A DNA stretch of 64,000 bases, taken from Whitmania pigra (Eukaryota; Annelida; Clitellata; Hirudinida; Haemopidae). Below, piece by piece: positions 1 to 12,993 of this stretch (position 1 is its first letter; every line of letters begins with the position of its first letter). The position numbers and the translations under genes are program-made. Under the pieces are notes generated by a model. That model had not been told where the DNA came from and made no database searches. It worked only from the letters and a program-made list of their open reading frames with translations. The DNA is taken from contig JAJTWR010000365.1 in the NCBI GenBank assembly GCA_021613335.1, positions 2,111,001 through 2,175,000 on the forward strand. Direction: 5' to 3'.

Positions 1-575
1 GATAGTTTTTTACTTCAGAGACCTGCAATGCTCTTATCTTTTAAATCAAATTATAGACTGCTACTATCACTTTTTAAAATTACAGTAGTTATTAAATAAG
101 CATTTCAGAATAACAAATATAATAATAAAAATAGTAACATCACCTAACGATATTAAGTATGACTAACTAGCATGAATAAGAATTTTACAGCAGGATCCTA
201 AAGGCGGAGTTATTCATTTACCTTACTGTTTCGAGCAGTGCTGATGACAATGACTCTGAGCAAATTAAAAATCAGTCGTTGCTAATTGCTACCACCCGCT
301 CAACGTTCGGAATCATCTCTTAGAAGACAAAAAACTTAAAAACAGTACTTTAGACGTGCGTTTCATTTGGCTCTGCCATCAACGTCACCATCATCACCAT
401 CACCCACCACAACACAATGAATGCCATCATCAGTTGTAATATCAGTCTGTTTTAAATTTTTATAATATTAAAATAGTTATAACCACTTTCAACTCTGCCA
501 AGATCAAAGAACAACCATAAATCATAAAGAGCATCACCACCACAATCATTACAGTAATCACGACAATTCACTCAC

Positions 576-1964
576 CAAGTACCACATTTGAGGCCAAAGA
601 GGGTCGTTAAAGGCATTTTGGTTAAAATCTCTCTTCACTCGCTTTGTGATAACTTGTTGCTCTGCCCACAAAACCTACATTAATTGGCCAATGTTATTGA
701 CAACAAATTACAAATGATAATGATGAGGATGACGACAAGTATGGAATATGCGAAGAAGATTATTGATCCACTCATATGGTCAATGAAGAAATATTCAAAT
801 TGTGTGAATCTTTTAAAATTATTGTGAAAGATTAAAAGCAAAATATACTAGACAGACAACAATAAATGATTTTTTAAACAATAATACAAAGTCTAAATAT
901 TCTATTTCCTTGAATTGTATTGTATGGAAGCTGAAAAGAGGACAGTTTGGTCATACACCTAAGATGTCCTCTCTTCAGGACTTTTACAGTACATCACTGG
1001 CAATACATCCTCTGCAACCTTGAGCAGATCTTTTCATATGCAAATATGGGGATGGTACTTAATAGAAAGAGATCTTGCATGACTGATGATAATTTTCAAC
1101 ATCTGCTTTTTAAAAGCAAACCATTAAATTATACTGTGTCAAAGCTTAAACTTCTAAACTTAAATAGCAAGGCATGGAGTGATGCTACATTTTTTAGTGT
1201 CAATTTCATGGTATTTGGTATTTTTAATAAAAGTATTTCAAAATATGTAATTTGTATTCAAATATTTTGTATTTTAGTATTTAAAATACTTTTCAAAACT
1301 ATTTTAGTATTTTGTATTTCAAATACTCAGTAGCTAGTATTTTGCCTGCCTCTGTTAATATTATGCACGTGCCTCAAAGCAAATCAAGCAACAGAAATGC
1401 CACATTGGGTAAAAACTGCCAATGCAAAGGTCAAACTTTTGTGAAGATAAAACATGTTATTGATCATGAAGACTTTGGTTACTTAGTTTATTTAAAAAGA
1501 AGACTAAGAATGCATAAACAACAATAAAATAGACAACAAATATCAATGCTCCTAAAAATCAAATACCATTAAGTTTAACAATTTTCCTAGAAAAAATTAA
1601 CTCTATCATATTATAATTCAATCAACTTTATTGAAAAGAAAAGCTGTCAAAAAATACCCACTTCTTCATCATTGAGAAGCTTGGTGTGATGATGCTGACT
1701 AGACGTAACAGATCTTTTCCTAATGGACCTATGCTTGAAGGAATAATATCCTGGAATAATCTAAACATACAAAATTGTAATTTAATTAATAAACAAACGT
1801 TGAATCCATTACTAGATTACCTCATGAATAAACTCAAATCCGTGCTGTGCGGCTAAATCTTTCGCCTTTTCAATTCCTCCATCAATTTTTACCGCCCAGT
1901 AATTTGAATAATAAGGCTGACATAATACGGCACTCAAGTGAACGTAAAAAAACAACAAAATCAT
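576..1964 (-). CDS. PCSK1: Proprotein convertase (PC1/3-like), 5' part
   Basis: Subtilisin-like endoprotease that cuts precursors at paired basic residues in the secretory pathway. Three exons are visible: 1964-1821, 1760-1662 and 674-576, all joined in phase 0 (114 residues). Residues 1-16 form a signal peptide starting MILLFFYVHL. The prodomain follows, with YSNYWAVKIDGG, YYSFKHRS, a secondary basic site RSIRKRS near 59-65, VLWAEQQ and the primary cleavage site KRVKRD near 92-97. The catalytic domain begins with FNDPLWPQMWYL and then the model meets the donor at 575. VLWAEQQ and FNDPLW resemble PC1/3 more than furin or PC2, but the paralogue call is tentative. The catalytic Asp/His/Ser are not in the window; no further exon was found in 1-575. 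An in-frame upstream start at 2048 would spoil the signal peptide, so 1964 was preferred. Confidence 0.85.
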
Positions 1965-3078
1965 GGCAAATAAACGTGTGCAAGTTCCTAAAATCCTAAG
2001 GTTTCCACAAATTGTACACGTTGTTAGAACGGCTATACACAAAAACAAAGCGTAAATGTATGTTAGTTCGAGAGGCTACTGATTAAGAAGCATCAATTAC
2101 ACGAAGAGCCGCAGTTTTCATGCAGCGAAGAACCTGAGCTACAAACATGATTAATGTAAACAACTACATCATCAAGGAGGGGCGAGGGTTGAATAGCTTG
2201 AAATCACCTTAGTTACGTAAATTGTACAACTCGTACATTACCAATAAAAATCAAAATAGGCCCACAACACCACGCTTTTGGTATCAATCCCTCAATGATG
2301 GTGATCGAATTTTTTTTATTGGGAGCATTCACAAAGTACTCATCACGTATATTTCCTTTACTGCATTACATAAGTATAAAGACCCTCGTATAAAAACCAG
2401 GTGTTTGCTCAAAGTTTCCATCACAAATTCAACGAATTGTTTTAGAATGAGCTTCATTCATCCAAATCTAATACATTCCAAAAGCTTTATAATTCAAAAT
2501 AAGAAATGCAAATAAGTGAATTTTGTCGTAAACTTTTATGTTCTCCATTGTTTGCGATATTATCAGGCATGTATTACTATATTTTAATTTTCCAGTGATT
2601 TATTATGGTAGCGTTTTGTTATAATTTACAAAAATTATTACTATTATTATATACATACTATTATATATATTATACTACATATTGTAAGTTTGACTATAAG
2701 GACCTTATTTTGATTCCAGCTTTGCTATCGAATAGGATTAACAGTTAATCAACAACTTGTGCTGCTTTTTAGTCCGTTTCTGTAATTAAGTATTACGTGC
2801 TGTTACAAACAAGTAAATAATTTGATGTCTATAATATAATAAAATTATATTTAATTCTTTTTAAATGCAAAAGAATGATTTGTAATGTTTTAATCATTGT
2901 ACTTTCCTGCAATGCATAACAAGCAACGGAAATTTTCTCCGATAAAGAAGTAACTACATCGAGATATATGCAATTTCAAAAGCATACTTTATATCAAACA
3001 ACTGAGTTCATTTTTACATCCATAAAATATTTTTTATTTGTTTAAGTGGCTTTTTGTGCAAGTTCTGATCGCTTGCCT
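1965..3078. promoter_or_regulatory. Intergenic region between two divergent genes
   Basis: Lies between the starts of the convertase (minus) and SMUG1 (plus), so it should hold both promoters. No coding sequence is recognised; the short open frames have no family resemblance. A good acceptor (pyrimidine-rich, ending AG at 3045) suggests that SMUG1 has an upstream untranslated exon here. No specific promoter element can be assigned. Confidence 0.4.
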
Positions 3079-4610
3079 ATGGACGGTGAAGACTGGAAAT
3101 ATTTATTGCGTTTGGAAGAGGAATTGTGTTGCAAACTTAACAACATTGATTTTCGGATGCCACCTAGTAAAATAGTGCACGTTTACAACCCCATTGACTA
3201 TGCCATTCAACTTCATCTTAGCTTCATCACACGATTTTTTACTTTTCCAAAAAAAGTGTTGTTTGTTGGCATGAATCCAGGTCCTTTTGGAATGGCCCAG
3301 ACAGGAGTATTTAATATTTATAAAGTTTTTAGAGCGGGCATTATTTTACAATTCTACGTTTGGACAGGTGCCCTTTGGAGATGTTGTAACCTCTCGTGAT
3401 TGGCTGAGAGTGAAAGGCGTTATTGGGAAAGTGCCAGACACCCATCCCAGCAAACCAATTCAGGGTCTCAAATGTAGCAGAATTGAGGTTTTTAGGAAAT
3501 AATTTTATCATATTTGTTTTGTTCAAGTCATGCTTCCTTTAAGCGTTTTAAATTAAATTTTAAATAAAATAGCAATTGTTAGGTCAGTGGAGCAAGGTTT
3601 TGGGGTATTTTTTGGAAGACTTTGAAGTTATCTCCTGAAGAGTTTTTTGGACAATGCTTCGTTTTGAATGTGTGTCCTTATTTATTTCTTGATGCAAATG
3701 GAAAGAATATATCTTTAGCAAACATCATTGCTCCTATCAGACATCAAGTAAGATGTGATTCTGCATCATAAAATCTTCTCTGGTAATGGTCAAAGATAGA
3801 TCAATTATTTTAAAGCAAATTTTCAATAAACTTGATAAAAAAAAACTCTTAAGCAAATGATGAGGAGTGAAAAGTTGATTGACATGGGTGACTAACATTG
3901 TGAAGATTAGCCTCAACTCAATGTTTGGAGTAAAAAAAGTATTACTTAGCATTAACGTGGCCCCAGCGGCTATTTGTCATTCGTTCCTGTTATTGAGGCT
4001 AGGAACTCAGATTGTTGATCTATCACCACTGATTATTAGTTATTTGATTGACTAAATGTTGACTATATATTATCAGATTGAAGCCTCCTGCAACTGGTTT
4101 CTCAGTGAAGTCCTGAATTTGATTAAACCTGAAGTTGTTGTTGGTGTTGGCCAATATGCCACCTCCAGAGTTCAGAATGTTGTATCTCTTATGAACTCAC
4201 CATGCATGCTTACCAACCTCAATAACCAAGATTTTATATCAAATGCCAGCCCTTCAAGATTAAGTTCCTCGCTTGACTCAGCTGATGAGTATGTGAATGC
4301 AACACGTGATGCTCATTTGAAAATCCCCCCAAAGACAACTCAAAACATCCATGATTTAAAAGAAGTACAAAACTCCTCAAATATCACCATCTCACCACTT
4401 TTAGAAATAGAGTTGGCTTCTGATAAGCTGGTCAAAAGAAAAATAAAGATGTCATCTTCACATCATAAAGACACCTCTATAGGCCCAAAAGTAACAACAC
4501 TGATGCATCCCAGCCCTGCAAACCCCACTGCAAATAAGGGCTGGGAAACAATTGCTCTCAAGCAGCTGAAGGAATCTGGTGTCTTAGACATTTTAAAATC
4601 AGAAGTTTGA
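3079..4610 (+). CDS. SMUG1: SMUG1 uracil-DNA glycosylase
   Basis: Monofunctional uracil-DNA glycosylase of base-excision repair, acting in the nucleus on uracil and oxidised pyrimidines. Exons 3079-3306, 3368-3487, 3583-3747 and 4077-4610 join in phase 0 and give 348 residues. The first catalytic motif GMNPGPFGMAQTGVPFG spans the exon 1/2 junction with the catalytic Asn at about residue 66. VSGARFWGIFWKTL and FVLNVCPYLFLD follow in exon 3, VVGVGQYA in exon 4, and the second motif MHPSPANPTANKGWE has its His near 315. The protein is longer than the roughly 270-residue human enzyme because exon 4 carries about 80 extra Ser/Asn/Lys-rich residues (about 208-310) between the last two motifs. The start is the first ATG after a probable acceptor at 3045. 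All family motifs are intact, so this looks functional. Confidence 0.95.
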
Positions 4611-4783
4611 TGAATGTTATGAAGCTCTGACATTAACTGCACAAAACTTTGAATGATCTCTGAAACATAAATGCTCGACGAGATTAACGAGAAATCGTTG
4701 CACGAGAGAAATTTGTGAACACTCTCAACTGAGTGTAATTTAAAAGTATGTCTTTAAACATATTTGTGTACTTTTAGCCTGCT

Positions 4784-4789
4784 AATAAA
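4784..4789 (+). promoter_or_regulatory. Poly(A) signal AATAAA for SMUG1
   Basis: A canonical AATAAA lies about 175 bp after the SMUG1 stop and is the first one downstream on the plus strand. Confidence 0.6.
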
Positions 4790-4911
4790 GTCACCAAGAA
4801 AGCTTGTCTTGGTTGTGAGATGTCAAAATTTCATTAATTTAATGGTCTCCAGCTGAGATTGCATCTCACAATGATGATTCAATCACAAACACGCACGTGT
4901 GCGATTCCTCG

Positions 4912-4980
4912 TGTGTCAGTGGCCAAGTGGTTAAGGCTCTTGCTTTGGTGCTGCTCTGTTAGGAGTTCAATTCTTAACCA
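4912..4980 (+). other. tRNA-like sequence (pseudogene or SINE head)
   Basis: TGGCCAAGTGGTTAAGGC (from 4920) resembles an internal A box of a type II tRNA (Leu/Ser), and GAGTTCAATTC (about 4963) resembles a decayed B box at the right spacing. No complete acceptor stem pairs, so this is not a working tRNA gene. It may be a tRNA pseudogene or the head of a tRNA-derived SINE. Confidence 0.4.
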
Positions 4981-5179
4981 AGCAAAACTAGCAAGAGTTT
5001 CTATAACGAACTCATTAACACTCTTGCATTCAAGTGCTTAAGTCCTACATCAAACAAGCTGATAGAAAATGGCATTTTAGACTTCTTAAAAAAATTGATT
5101 TTTCAAAATTAGTTTAAATGTAATATATCTATATAATCAATTAAGAGTTTGAAATTGTTCTTATAAAAATGAAGCAATT

Positions 5180-7824
5180 CTATGTGTGTAGTTGTCTTTT
5201 TAGGGCTTTTTCTTTGTTTGAGTCTTCATCCAAGGCACTCATACCATATTGTCGGGCAATCTTCAGGCCCTCCTCGAGGAGGCTGAGCTCACCATCACCC
5301 TTCAAGGTCAACTTGAGGTCATCGGAGTCCTCACGACCAGGCAATAAGAGAGAAGACGGAGATGGAAAGCAATCGTTGAATGAACAATTTTTACCCCAAG
5401 AGAGCGGAGTTTGGAAGAGGCCGAGGGAATTCAAAGGCGATGAAAACCCATTGTTCTGTGAGGTCGCATTTCTGCCAAGGTACAAACTTCATTTAAGAAA
5501 TAGCTATGATAACCAGGGCATATAGTAGACTAGTAAATGTGAAATATGGGCTTGACACACAGAATGACTAATTAAAAGTAATATTTCTTAAAGAGGATTA
5601 AATTAGTGCAATAGAAAGATTTGGAAAATTTGTAGTTCAAAACAGAAATGCCTACGTTGAGGGTTCTGTATCTGTCGAATAACTGATTTTTGGCACTTTT
5701 GAAGGAGTAACAAAGTCATTGTCCCCTGACTGATTCAGTGGATAATCTTTTGATCTGAAATCGCAACTGAAATAACTGATCATGTACATAACCATTGTCG
5801 TGATTTCCACCTCCAGTTAAATGTCATTAAGAGTCAAACCTGTATTGGACTCTCGTGAGTTGAAGCCCTGCCTCTTTGACAACTTGTCTGGCTTGGAAGA
5901 ACAGGTCCTCTCTTCGAGTTATTAGTGAAGGTCTGTGCAGGCACAATTGGGCAGCAGCTTCATTCACACACATCTGAAACATAAGCATAACATTCCTGGT
6001 GCTTATGAGCTGCCAAAACATTCCCCTCTTAATTTAAAAATGTTTGACATTGGCAACCATGATGTCATTGACATAGCAACTAATCAATCAAATTTGCAGT
6101 ATCACCTCATGGAAATTAAGTTGCTTGGTTTTGCTTCTTTTGGAATCGAACCTCCCATAAATGGCTCCGTATTTCCTGAACAACTCTAGTCGACTGTCAT
6201 CATCCATAGGAAGAGACATGGCTTCCTGCACGATCGTTGTGCATTAGAAATTAATTTACTTTAAAAAGATGAATGGACACACCTCGATTTCTCTGTCAAG
6301 TGGCTTTTTTATGTTCAGAGGCTTCGGAGCATAAAGCGGCAAATGTTTTGCATGATCTGAGGCTGCTTGTCCGATAGCCTGAATCTGGAGGTCGGATAGT
6401 TTGTTGTCGTTCGATTGAAGCATCAAATCCATCTGAAAATAGTTTCAATCAGAAACCAATTGTAGAAATGAGAAGAAATTGATATTCCTGAATCAACCAG
6501 GCAAATTGTTCATTTCTGGTCTGAAATTTTGAATGAATATATGGCTCTAATATCTGTAACCCAGGTTGAGCAAAGGAATGAAATGCTTAGTTTTGAATTT
6601 ATGGCATAATCATTGTCATCCCTGCTGACACCAATGCGATTTGACAAAAATAAGTGACCATCTATGACACTCCAAACTTTGAGTTAAATACGGTTGAAGA
6701 AAACATTTCATAGAACTCTGTCCGACCTGTAAGTTGTTTGTCTCGTGATCGGAGGTGTCACTGGTCGGAGAGCAGGATTTATTCTGAGATTGGAATGATT
6801 GATGGAAAAGTTCTGGAGGCGGTTGCTGCAAATTATTATTTATCAATATCATTTATCAACCTTTATCAATAACAACAATAATGACAGGGATGAAAGCCTA
6901 TGCCCAATAATTAAGTTTAAGAGTAAAACACATTAAACTTACTGTGATAAGATTCCTTAGTAGTGACTGACCCTGTACTGACCTCCCATTTTCAACTTCA
7001 TGGGTTTGATTTGAGGATATTTTTTTGAGAGGTATTTTGAATTTTTCTGTAGAAATTCAACGGATAATGCATGTTGTTTCATTACATATTCAGATAATTA
7101 TTTGAAGTTCAAAATACTTAATCACATGATTAAAAATGATCACCAATTGAGCTACATCTACAAAGATCAATAAGTGAATCTGATGTCATTTCATTAAGTT
7201 TTATTTACATCCCAGTAATGTACTGATAGTATTGCTTCCCAGTGCTTACAGTATCTTAAATGGCACATGAGTAAAAACCACAAAAACAGAAATACCAGGA
7301 AAAAGAGCCCACTCTTGTAGGGTTTTCTGCAGCCTCCTGACATGCAGAGGTTTCGACGCCATCCCGACAAGTGCCATGATTTCTAAGAATTCATCCTCAC
7401 CAGCCTCGCACAACTGCTGCACATCATCTCCACCTGTGTGCAACAACATGGAACTACTTTAAATCCATTTCAAGAACACTGACTGTCAACCGAGCGTAAA
7501 ATACATAAGCACTCTGAGAATGCTGACAAATAAACCAAATTTGACCCTTGTTGTTATGGCAGTTCACAATCAGACATTATGTTTACAAATGTAACTTATA
7601 AGAAATGAATTTCACACAACTTGAGGAAGGTTATGGTCATTCTGAAAACTGTTAATTACAATTTGCATGTGAGTTAAAAATAAGCATTAACCCTGAGCTA
7701 TAAAATCGCCAAAGTATTGCGTGAGATTTGCCTTTTCTAAGACGCAATACAGGACAACTTCACTAGCTGACTGAGGAACTGATGGCTTGGAAGGAGTTGA
7801 CACACATGTTCCCAAGAAATCCAT
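5180..7824 (-). CDS. NAB: NAB, NGFI-A (EGR)-binding co-repressor
   Basis: Nuclear co-repressor that binds EGR-family zinc-finger factors through NCD1 and represses through NCD2. Eight coding exons join in consistent phase: 7824-7692, 7433-7296, 7046-6943, 6825-6727, 6432-6283, 6225-6106, 5973-5840 and 5471-5180 (389 residues). NCD1 covers about residues 17-95 ([52 protein letters not shown]). NCD2 covers about 215-290 ([38 protein letters not shown]). The C-terminus keeps a helix like that of vertebrate NABs, [15 protein letters not shown]. The coding start lies in an exon whose acceptor is at 7838-7839, so at least one untranslated exon is upstream; a donor on the minus strand at 8089 fits its end. 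Linkers are shorter than in human NAB2. Family assignment is firm; NAB1 versus NAB2 is not meaningful for a single invertebrate copy. Confidence 0.95.
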
Positions 7825-8089
7825 TGCTCGGCTAAGCCTAATCCATGAGTGAAAAATAGTAAAAATTGTATTTTTCAAATGATCATAACTACTACATCAC
7901 GTAATCCCACATACGGTAAATTTTTAAACTTGATACGTTAGGCCTTGTAAAAGCGCTCACCGATGTGCGAAAAAAAACGATAATACACAAAAGTTCTGTA
8001 AACAAGTTTTGAAAGACATACAAAAATATGTCAAAAGGTTAGAAAAGTGATTTTAAATAAAGTGAAATGTAGCTCCAAAGCCGTCTTAC

Positions 8090-8790
8090 CTGAAGCGAGC
8101 AACCGAGTGATAAATCAAAAGTTCGCACGCCTGTACGAAGTCGACGACGCAAGACTTTTTGGGGCCTTTAGAACGTCGAAGGCAATTAATCAATTAGGAA
8201 GGACACTCAACGAAAGTTGATCGGAACGACCGGCCTGAGACCAAACTAGTTCCTAGTACTGTTCGAACGAAGCAAGCCAGCCTTAGTAGGACGGGCTGGT
8301 GTTTTTAATTGAATGCACAATGACAAAACTAGAAGGCAGGCCTCTCACACAGCACACAGACCTCCTCTTGCCTACCTAAACAACTTTCAACAACCACCAC
8401 GCGCACCCGAGCACAGTTATGTACATAACCCTGAGGCACGTTTCTCGCATAGACACAAAGAGAAACGATTGAGCCGTGCACTAGCTGACTGGATCGAGTA
8501 GGTTGTACCGTGGGTACCAGGGCGGGAGAGAGACGTTGATGTAGGAGGGAGAGGAGAGAGCCAGGGAGGCGCAGCACGGAACGAATCGTGCGTTTGTGCG
8601 TGAAACCTATGTGCAACAAATGCCCCGAAGTGTGTTTGGGGGAGCACGCCTACATCTGCCACCGTGTGAGAAGGATAGGGCATGCGGGCTCCTACACAGC
8701 GAGAGTCCGAGTCTCCTGCGGAACAAAGCATGAGTTCAGTTCCCTGCTGGTAGATGTGCTGTGGGTACCCAGAGGGTATTTTGTTCAAAA
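8090..8790 (-). promoter_or_regulatory. Presumed NAB 5' UTR exon and GC-richer promoter zone
   Basis: A minus-strand donor (CTTCAG then GTAAGA) at 8090/8089 fits the end of a non-coding first exon feeding the NAB coding exon acceptor at 7838. The 8.3-8.8 kb stretch is clearly richer in G+C and CpG than its surroundings and has open frames on both strands without family resemblance. The transcription start itself cannot be placed. Confidence 0.4.
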
Positions 8791-11700
8791 TCTTCGAATT
8801 TCACATTCACCAACTAATAGTTGCATTAAACAGTAAACAGACCGCCTTATGTATGCAAGTTATTCTTTTAATCAGTGGGGAAGGAAAAGGCGCGAGGATA
8901 TAGCAGTAATCACATTCACTTTTAACCCCGGTTAATGATCGAGTATTCATTCCTCCAGAGATTTTACTTGACCAATTGAGGAGTTGCAATTTGGATTATT
9001 TGCTAGTTGTGAATAAAAGTTGGATGGAATGCGTCATCGTTTGAGATACTTTATATATGGTTAAGGGCTGGACCACTCAAATTCTTTATCTGCCCACAGT
9101 TGAATGAATCCACCGCCCACCCGCCAGGCTCCCCACAACCCAGCCGCGTGCACACCCACTGAGACGTCGCCCTCCCGGAGCCAGCATTCCTGCATTTTGT
9201 GCACTCCACATCGTCTACGGACTTTCTCTCGTTCAGAAAATATATAAAAATTATATTCATTATGTAGTTACATTAGTATTAATATTGTTGCATGTCTCCG
9301 TTATGGGGACTCGAGTGAAATAAAACGCCCGGGGACTTGAGACATCTGGTTTGAATATTTATTAGGCACAACTGATCAACCGAGCTAATAACATTATTCA
9401 GCGTGTCAGGGTTTGTGGGCGAACTCATCTCAAGTATTTCGAATTTTTTTATGGGTCACACAATCATCATCGCATCTTCATCACCTTTTAAAACTATGCA
9501 AGCACCTCTGTGTGGGGAGAGAAAGTGAAAAACTACCCGTTGTAACAACAATCCGTTAATAACTTGTGATAACCTACATCTTCGTTATAACTTAATCGTG
9601 AAATAAAATTAATTTAACTCCGTAACAATAAACATTTTCAAAACAGCAAATATATTTCAGTTCTACCACTTTTATCGCCAAAGTATCATTCGAATTTGAA
9701 GCTCTCTCCATTGTTACGTTTCATTTGCCGTTGCCCTCGCCATTCTATGGTTGGGTGTCGTTGACGCGCTTAGGGGGCTTCTCTCTAGTTAATAGTGCTA
9801 AAAGGGATGGCACCAAATTATCAGTTTCGCCCTGTGCGCCTCTGGTCACATTACAGACAGTAATTGTATGCCGCTTAAATAATTAACAATTAATGTCCTT
9901 TTTTGTCAAAATAGCCCCTACTAGCAACAGTGATCCAGACTTGAATCTACATTCGTGTCAACAATGTCTCTACCGCAATAAATATTTTGAGGGAACTATT
10001 CAAGATCAAAGTTTCAAACAAACGAAGTCGGGCTCCACACCATTATCTGAAAGTTTTAAAATGGAACTTCCACATTTTACAAAGCAATAAATTGTAAGCA
10101 ATAAATTTCATTTTTGTGGATCACTCTCCCCCCATAATAACTAATTGTAATAGTTTATTATTATAGCAGTTCGAACAACAAAAACAGGACCTAATAATGG
10201 CAACCAGCACAGTTTACAAATTAAGTAATTAATTTTATTTGCATATTTGCATGATTTAAAATAGCATAACCAACAACCGTAACCAAATTCATTCTTAAAT
10301 CAGCCTTACAAAACACTTGCTCGATCTCTTAGTTAAATTAATGGTTAGGAAACAGAAAATAATTAAATACACCTTATACTATATATGATTTTAAGTCTGA
10401 TCTCATTTAAAAGGACGATTTCTTATATAGCATGAATATATATTTACTTAACTTTAATATTGCGTCATCAAAAGTTCAGTAATAATATGTTAAGTTATAA
10501 TTATATAAAATAATAAAATATATAATGATAATAAATTATATTAAAGATTAATATGCTCTGGAGAATTTTACTGCATTCAAGTTCATCACAAGATTATATT
10601 TGTTGTTTGATTGATCTTTATCTTTCATGCCCTGGTTTAAATGAATTTAACTTAATGCTTTGAGAATGACCTTAATAAACAATTAGATGACGATTAATGG
10701 TCTCATGCGAAAGAATGTGAGATCAATGTTAATATTAACTAATAGTCATTAAAATTAATATCGTGGGAAGTTTATCCCAATGAATGTTTATTAACCTAAA
10801 ATGGAATTTGTTATTTAAAGTTAGGATTATTGAAGACAGTAAATAGTGATAACAATCGCTGATAAACATTATTGCTAACGATAACGATTATTTATTGTAA
10901 AATTACTTATGCAGATTATAATTATATACTTTATGTTTGTTATCCACACATTTTTAGTCTTAAACTTCATTGTATTAAATAAATGGTCATTCTCTCTAAA
11001 TAATCTAAAAGGGAACAGATTTTGACATCTGCTGAGCTTTTCATCGTGTGCAGTTACGAGCTCAAGATGTTTCCATGTTAACCGTTTATAGTCAACAATT
11101 TTCAATAGTAAAATGAGTTGTGCTCGATTTGAAGAGTTACCAAAATTATAATATCGGTTATTCTGAAGGTCATCTGTTCTCATTTTTTTAAATATAACTT
11201 TGGGCTTTTAATGACATCTCAACATGTGGCCTTCCATGTGATTTGTAAAATTTGAGAAAAGATTAAATCTATTTACTTTATCTATTATTTTTTTAAAAGT
11301 TATTTCATTAAATTATTACTGGACGATAATTTTAGTAGCTCAACCCTTCATGGATAGTCTTTAAATATCATCTGATATTCATTCATATAGTTTGCGGTTA
11401 GTTGACAAATAGACCTGAAGTTTCTAACACATTTTTTATTGAAGTGCTCTGACCCTCGCATAGTTTCTTTGATTCCCATCTCATTACTTCCTCTAAGGCC
11501 ATATCTATTTTCAAACGTACTTACAAATCATATATTCTGACTAAGATAAATCAACTAATGCGGCTTTTCTGAAGTGCATCCGATTTCTTATGTTTTGGAA
11601 CTGCCACCTTATTTTTGAACTTCATGACGATTCCTTAATTTTGTGACGTTGGTGATGTTTGGCTTAAAATTTTTGTCATTGGAACAGGCAGCCCAGCATC

Positions 11701-12993
11701 GGGAGTATATCCATGCGGTCTGACCTTTTTTACAAATGTTAAAAAAAAACGAACCACCACGGGCCCCTATATCGTCAATTTGGCAAAGTCATGATTGTAA
11801 TATTTTGAAACCCAGTACTCCTTCCCACCTCCCCCCTTTCGGCAGCCCTGGTCACACCCCAAGCCAACAAGCTAAACAGAAAACTCTGCGCCATTTCATT
11901 ACTAATAAATTAATAACTATTAACTAGTCTTATTAACTTTCTTTAAGTCCATGAATAAGAATATTGTTTGTAATAATTTGAGTAGATATATTTAAACTGC
12001 CACACAACAAATTTGTTTGTTCCAATGTTCTCGCAACTTTCGGTAGCAAAATTTCGCCGTAACAAGCGAACAATAAAAAATATTAAAAACACGCTGAAGC
12101 GTTGGAAAGCAATGGGCTCCACAATTCAATCTCTAAACTTATCAACACCACAACAAACTCGTTTAAATTTTAACTTCCCTCTAAAAAAAATCTCTAAAAG
12201 CACAACAACAGTGAGATGTTTGCAATGCGCCACAATACATAAATGAAACAAAACTACTCGACAATGACTATGGCGACGAACAAATAAAAAGGCAAAGGAA
12301 TTTTCTTGCTTCATTTGACTCCTTTAAGGCCACTTTGCAGACATGATCAATATAATAATATAATAACTGAAGTACTATCCAGGATCAATATCAAATATTC
12401 AAAGCCGAATGTTAAATTTCTTCAATTCAAATGGTGACTAGCATTACAGGCACACGATGTGACTCACAAGAATGTTCTCCCTACTACACAAAAATCAATT
12501 AACCACGTGATCAGGGACTGGTAAAGTTGGCTGGTTGACTAAGAAATGCATTGAAACAGTTGGAAATAAAAATAATATAAAATCAGTACCTGGTACTCTT
12601 ATTGGTCCCTATTAAAAATGGATGAGGTCATTAGAGAAGAAATTAACAAAACAAAATAAAGCATTAAAAATGACTTAAAAAATTACTTCAGATGACAGAA
12701 ACCTCAGTAACGGAAACGTTGATGTCACGTCGCAGAGAAACAAGCCCAAACACGACAAGCACGACAAGCACGACTACAGTACAAAGCACACGGATGGCTC
12801 TTATAAACAACAATGACGACAGCAACAACAACAACAGCAACAGCGATGAATTCAGTCCATGATTTGAAAGCAGTAGAGTAATACTTCATAGCATGAATCG
12901 TTTTCTTCTCCGGTTGCACGTGATGAGGAAGGAAATAAATGCACAAACATTTAAAAACAAATACAACACTTCTGTAGCCACAACAAAAGCAGC
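8791..12993. other. Intergenic, no gene recognised
   Basis: About 4.2 kb of mostly AT-rich sequence. A 102-codon minus frame (10875-11183) and several shorter frames show no domain, splice context or composition that supports coding. No transposon protein fragment or clear repeat was recognised. It may hold regulatory DNA for NAB and 3' UTR sequence of the CARD gene. Confidence 0.4.

Noticed and set aside
947..1527. Plus-strand frames inside convertase intron 2
   Set aside because: Composition is AT-rich repeat-like (many TATTT and AAATAC units) and no domain is seen.
8313..8836. Several overlapping frames on both strands in GC-richer DNA
   Set aside because: High G+C reduces stops; no motif, splice context or family resemblance.
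10875..11183. 102-codon minus-strand frame
   Set aside because: No homologue recognised, no splice partners, AT-rich intergenic context.
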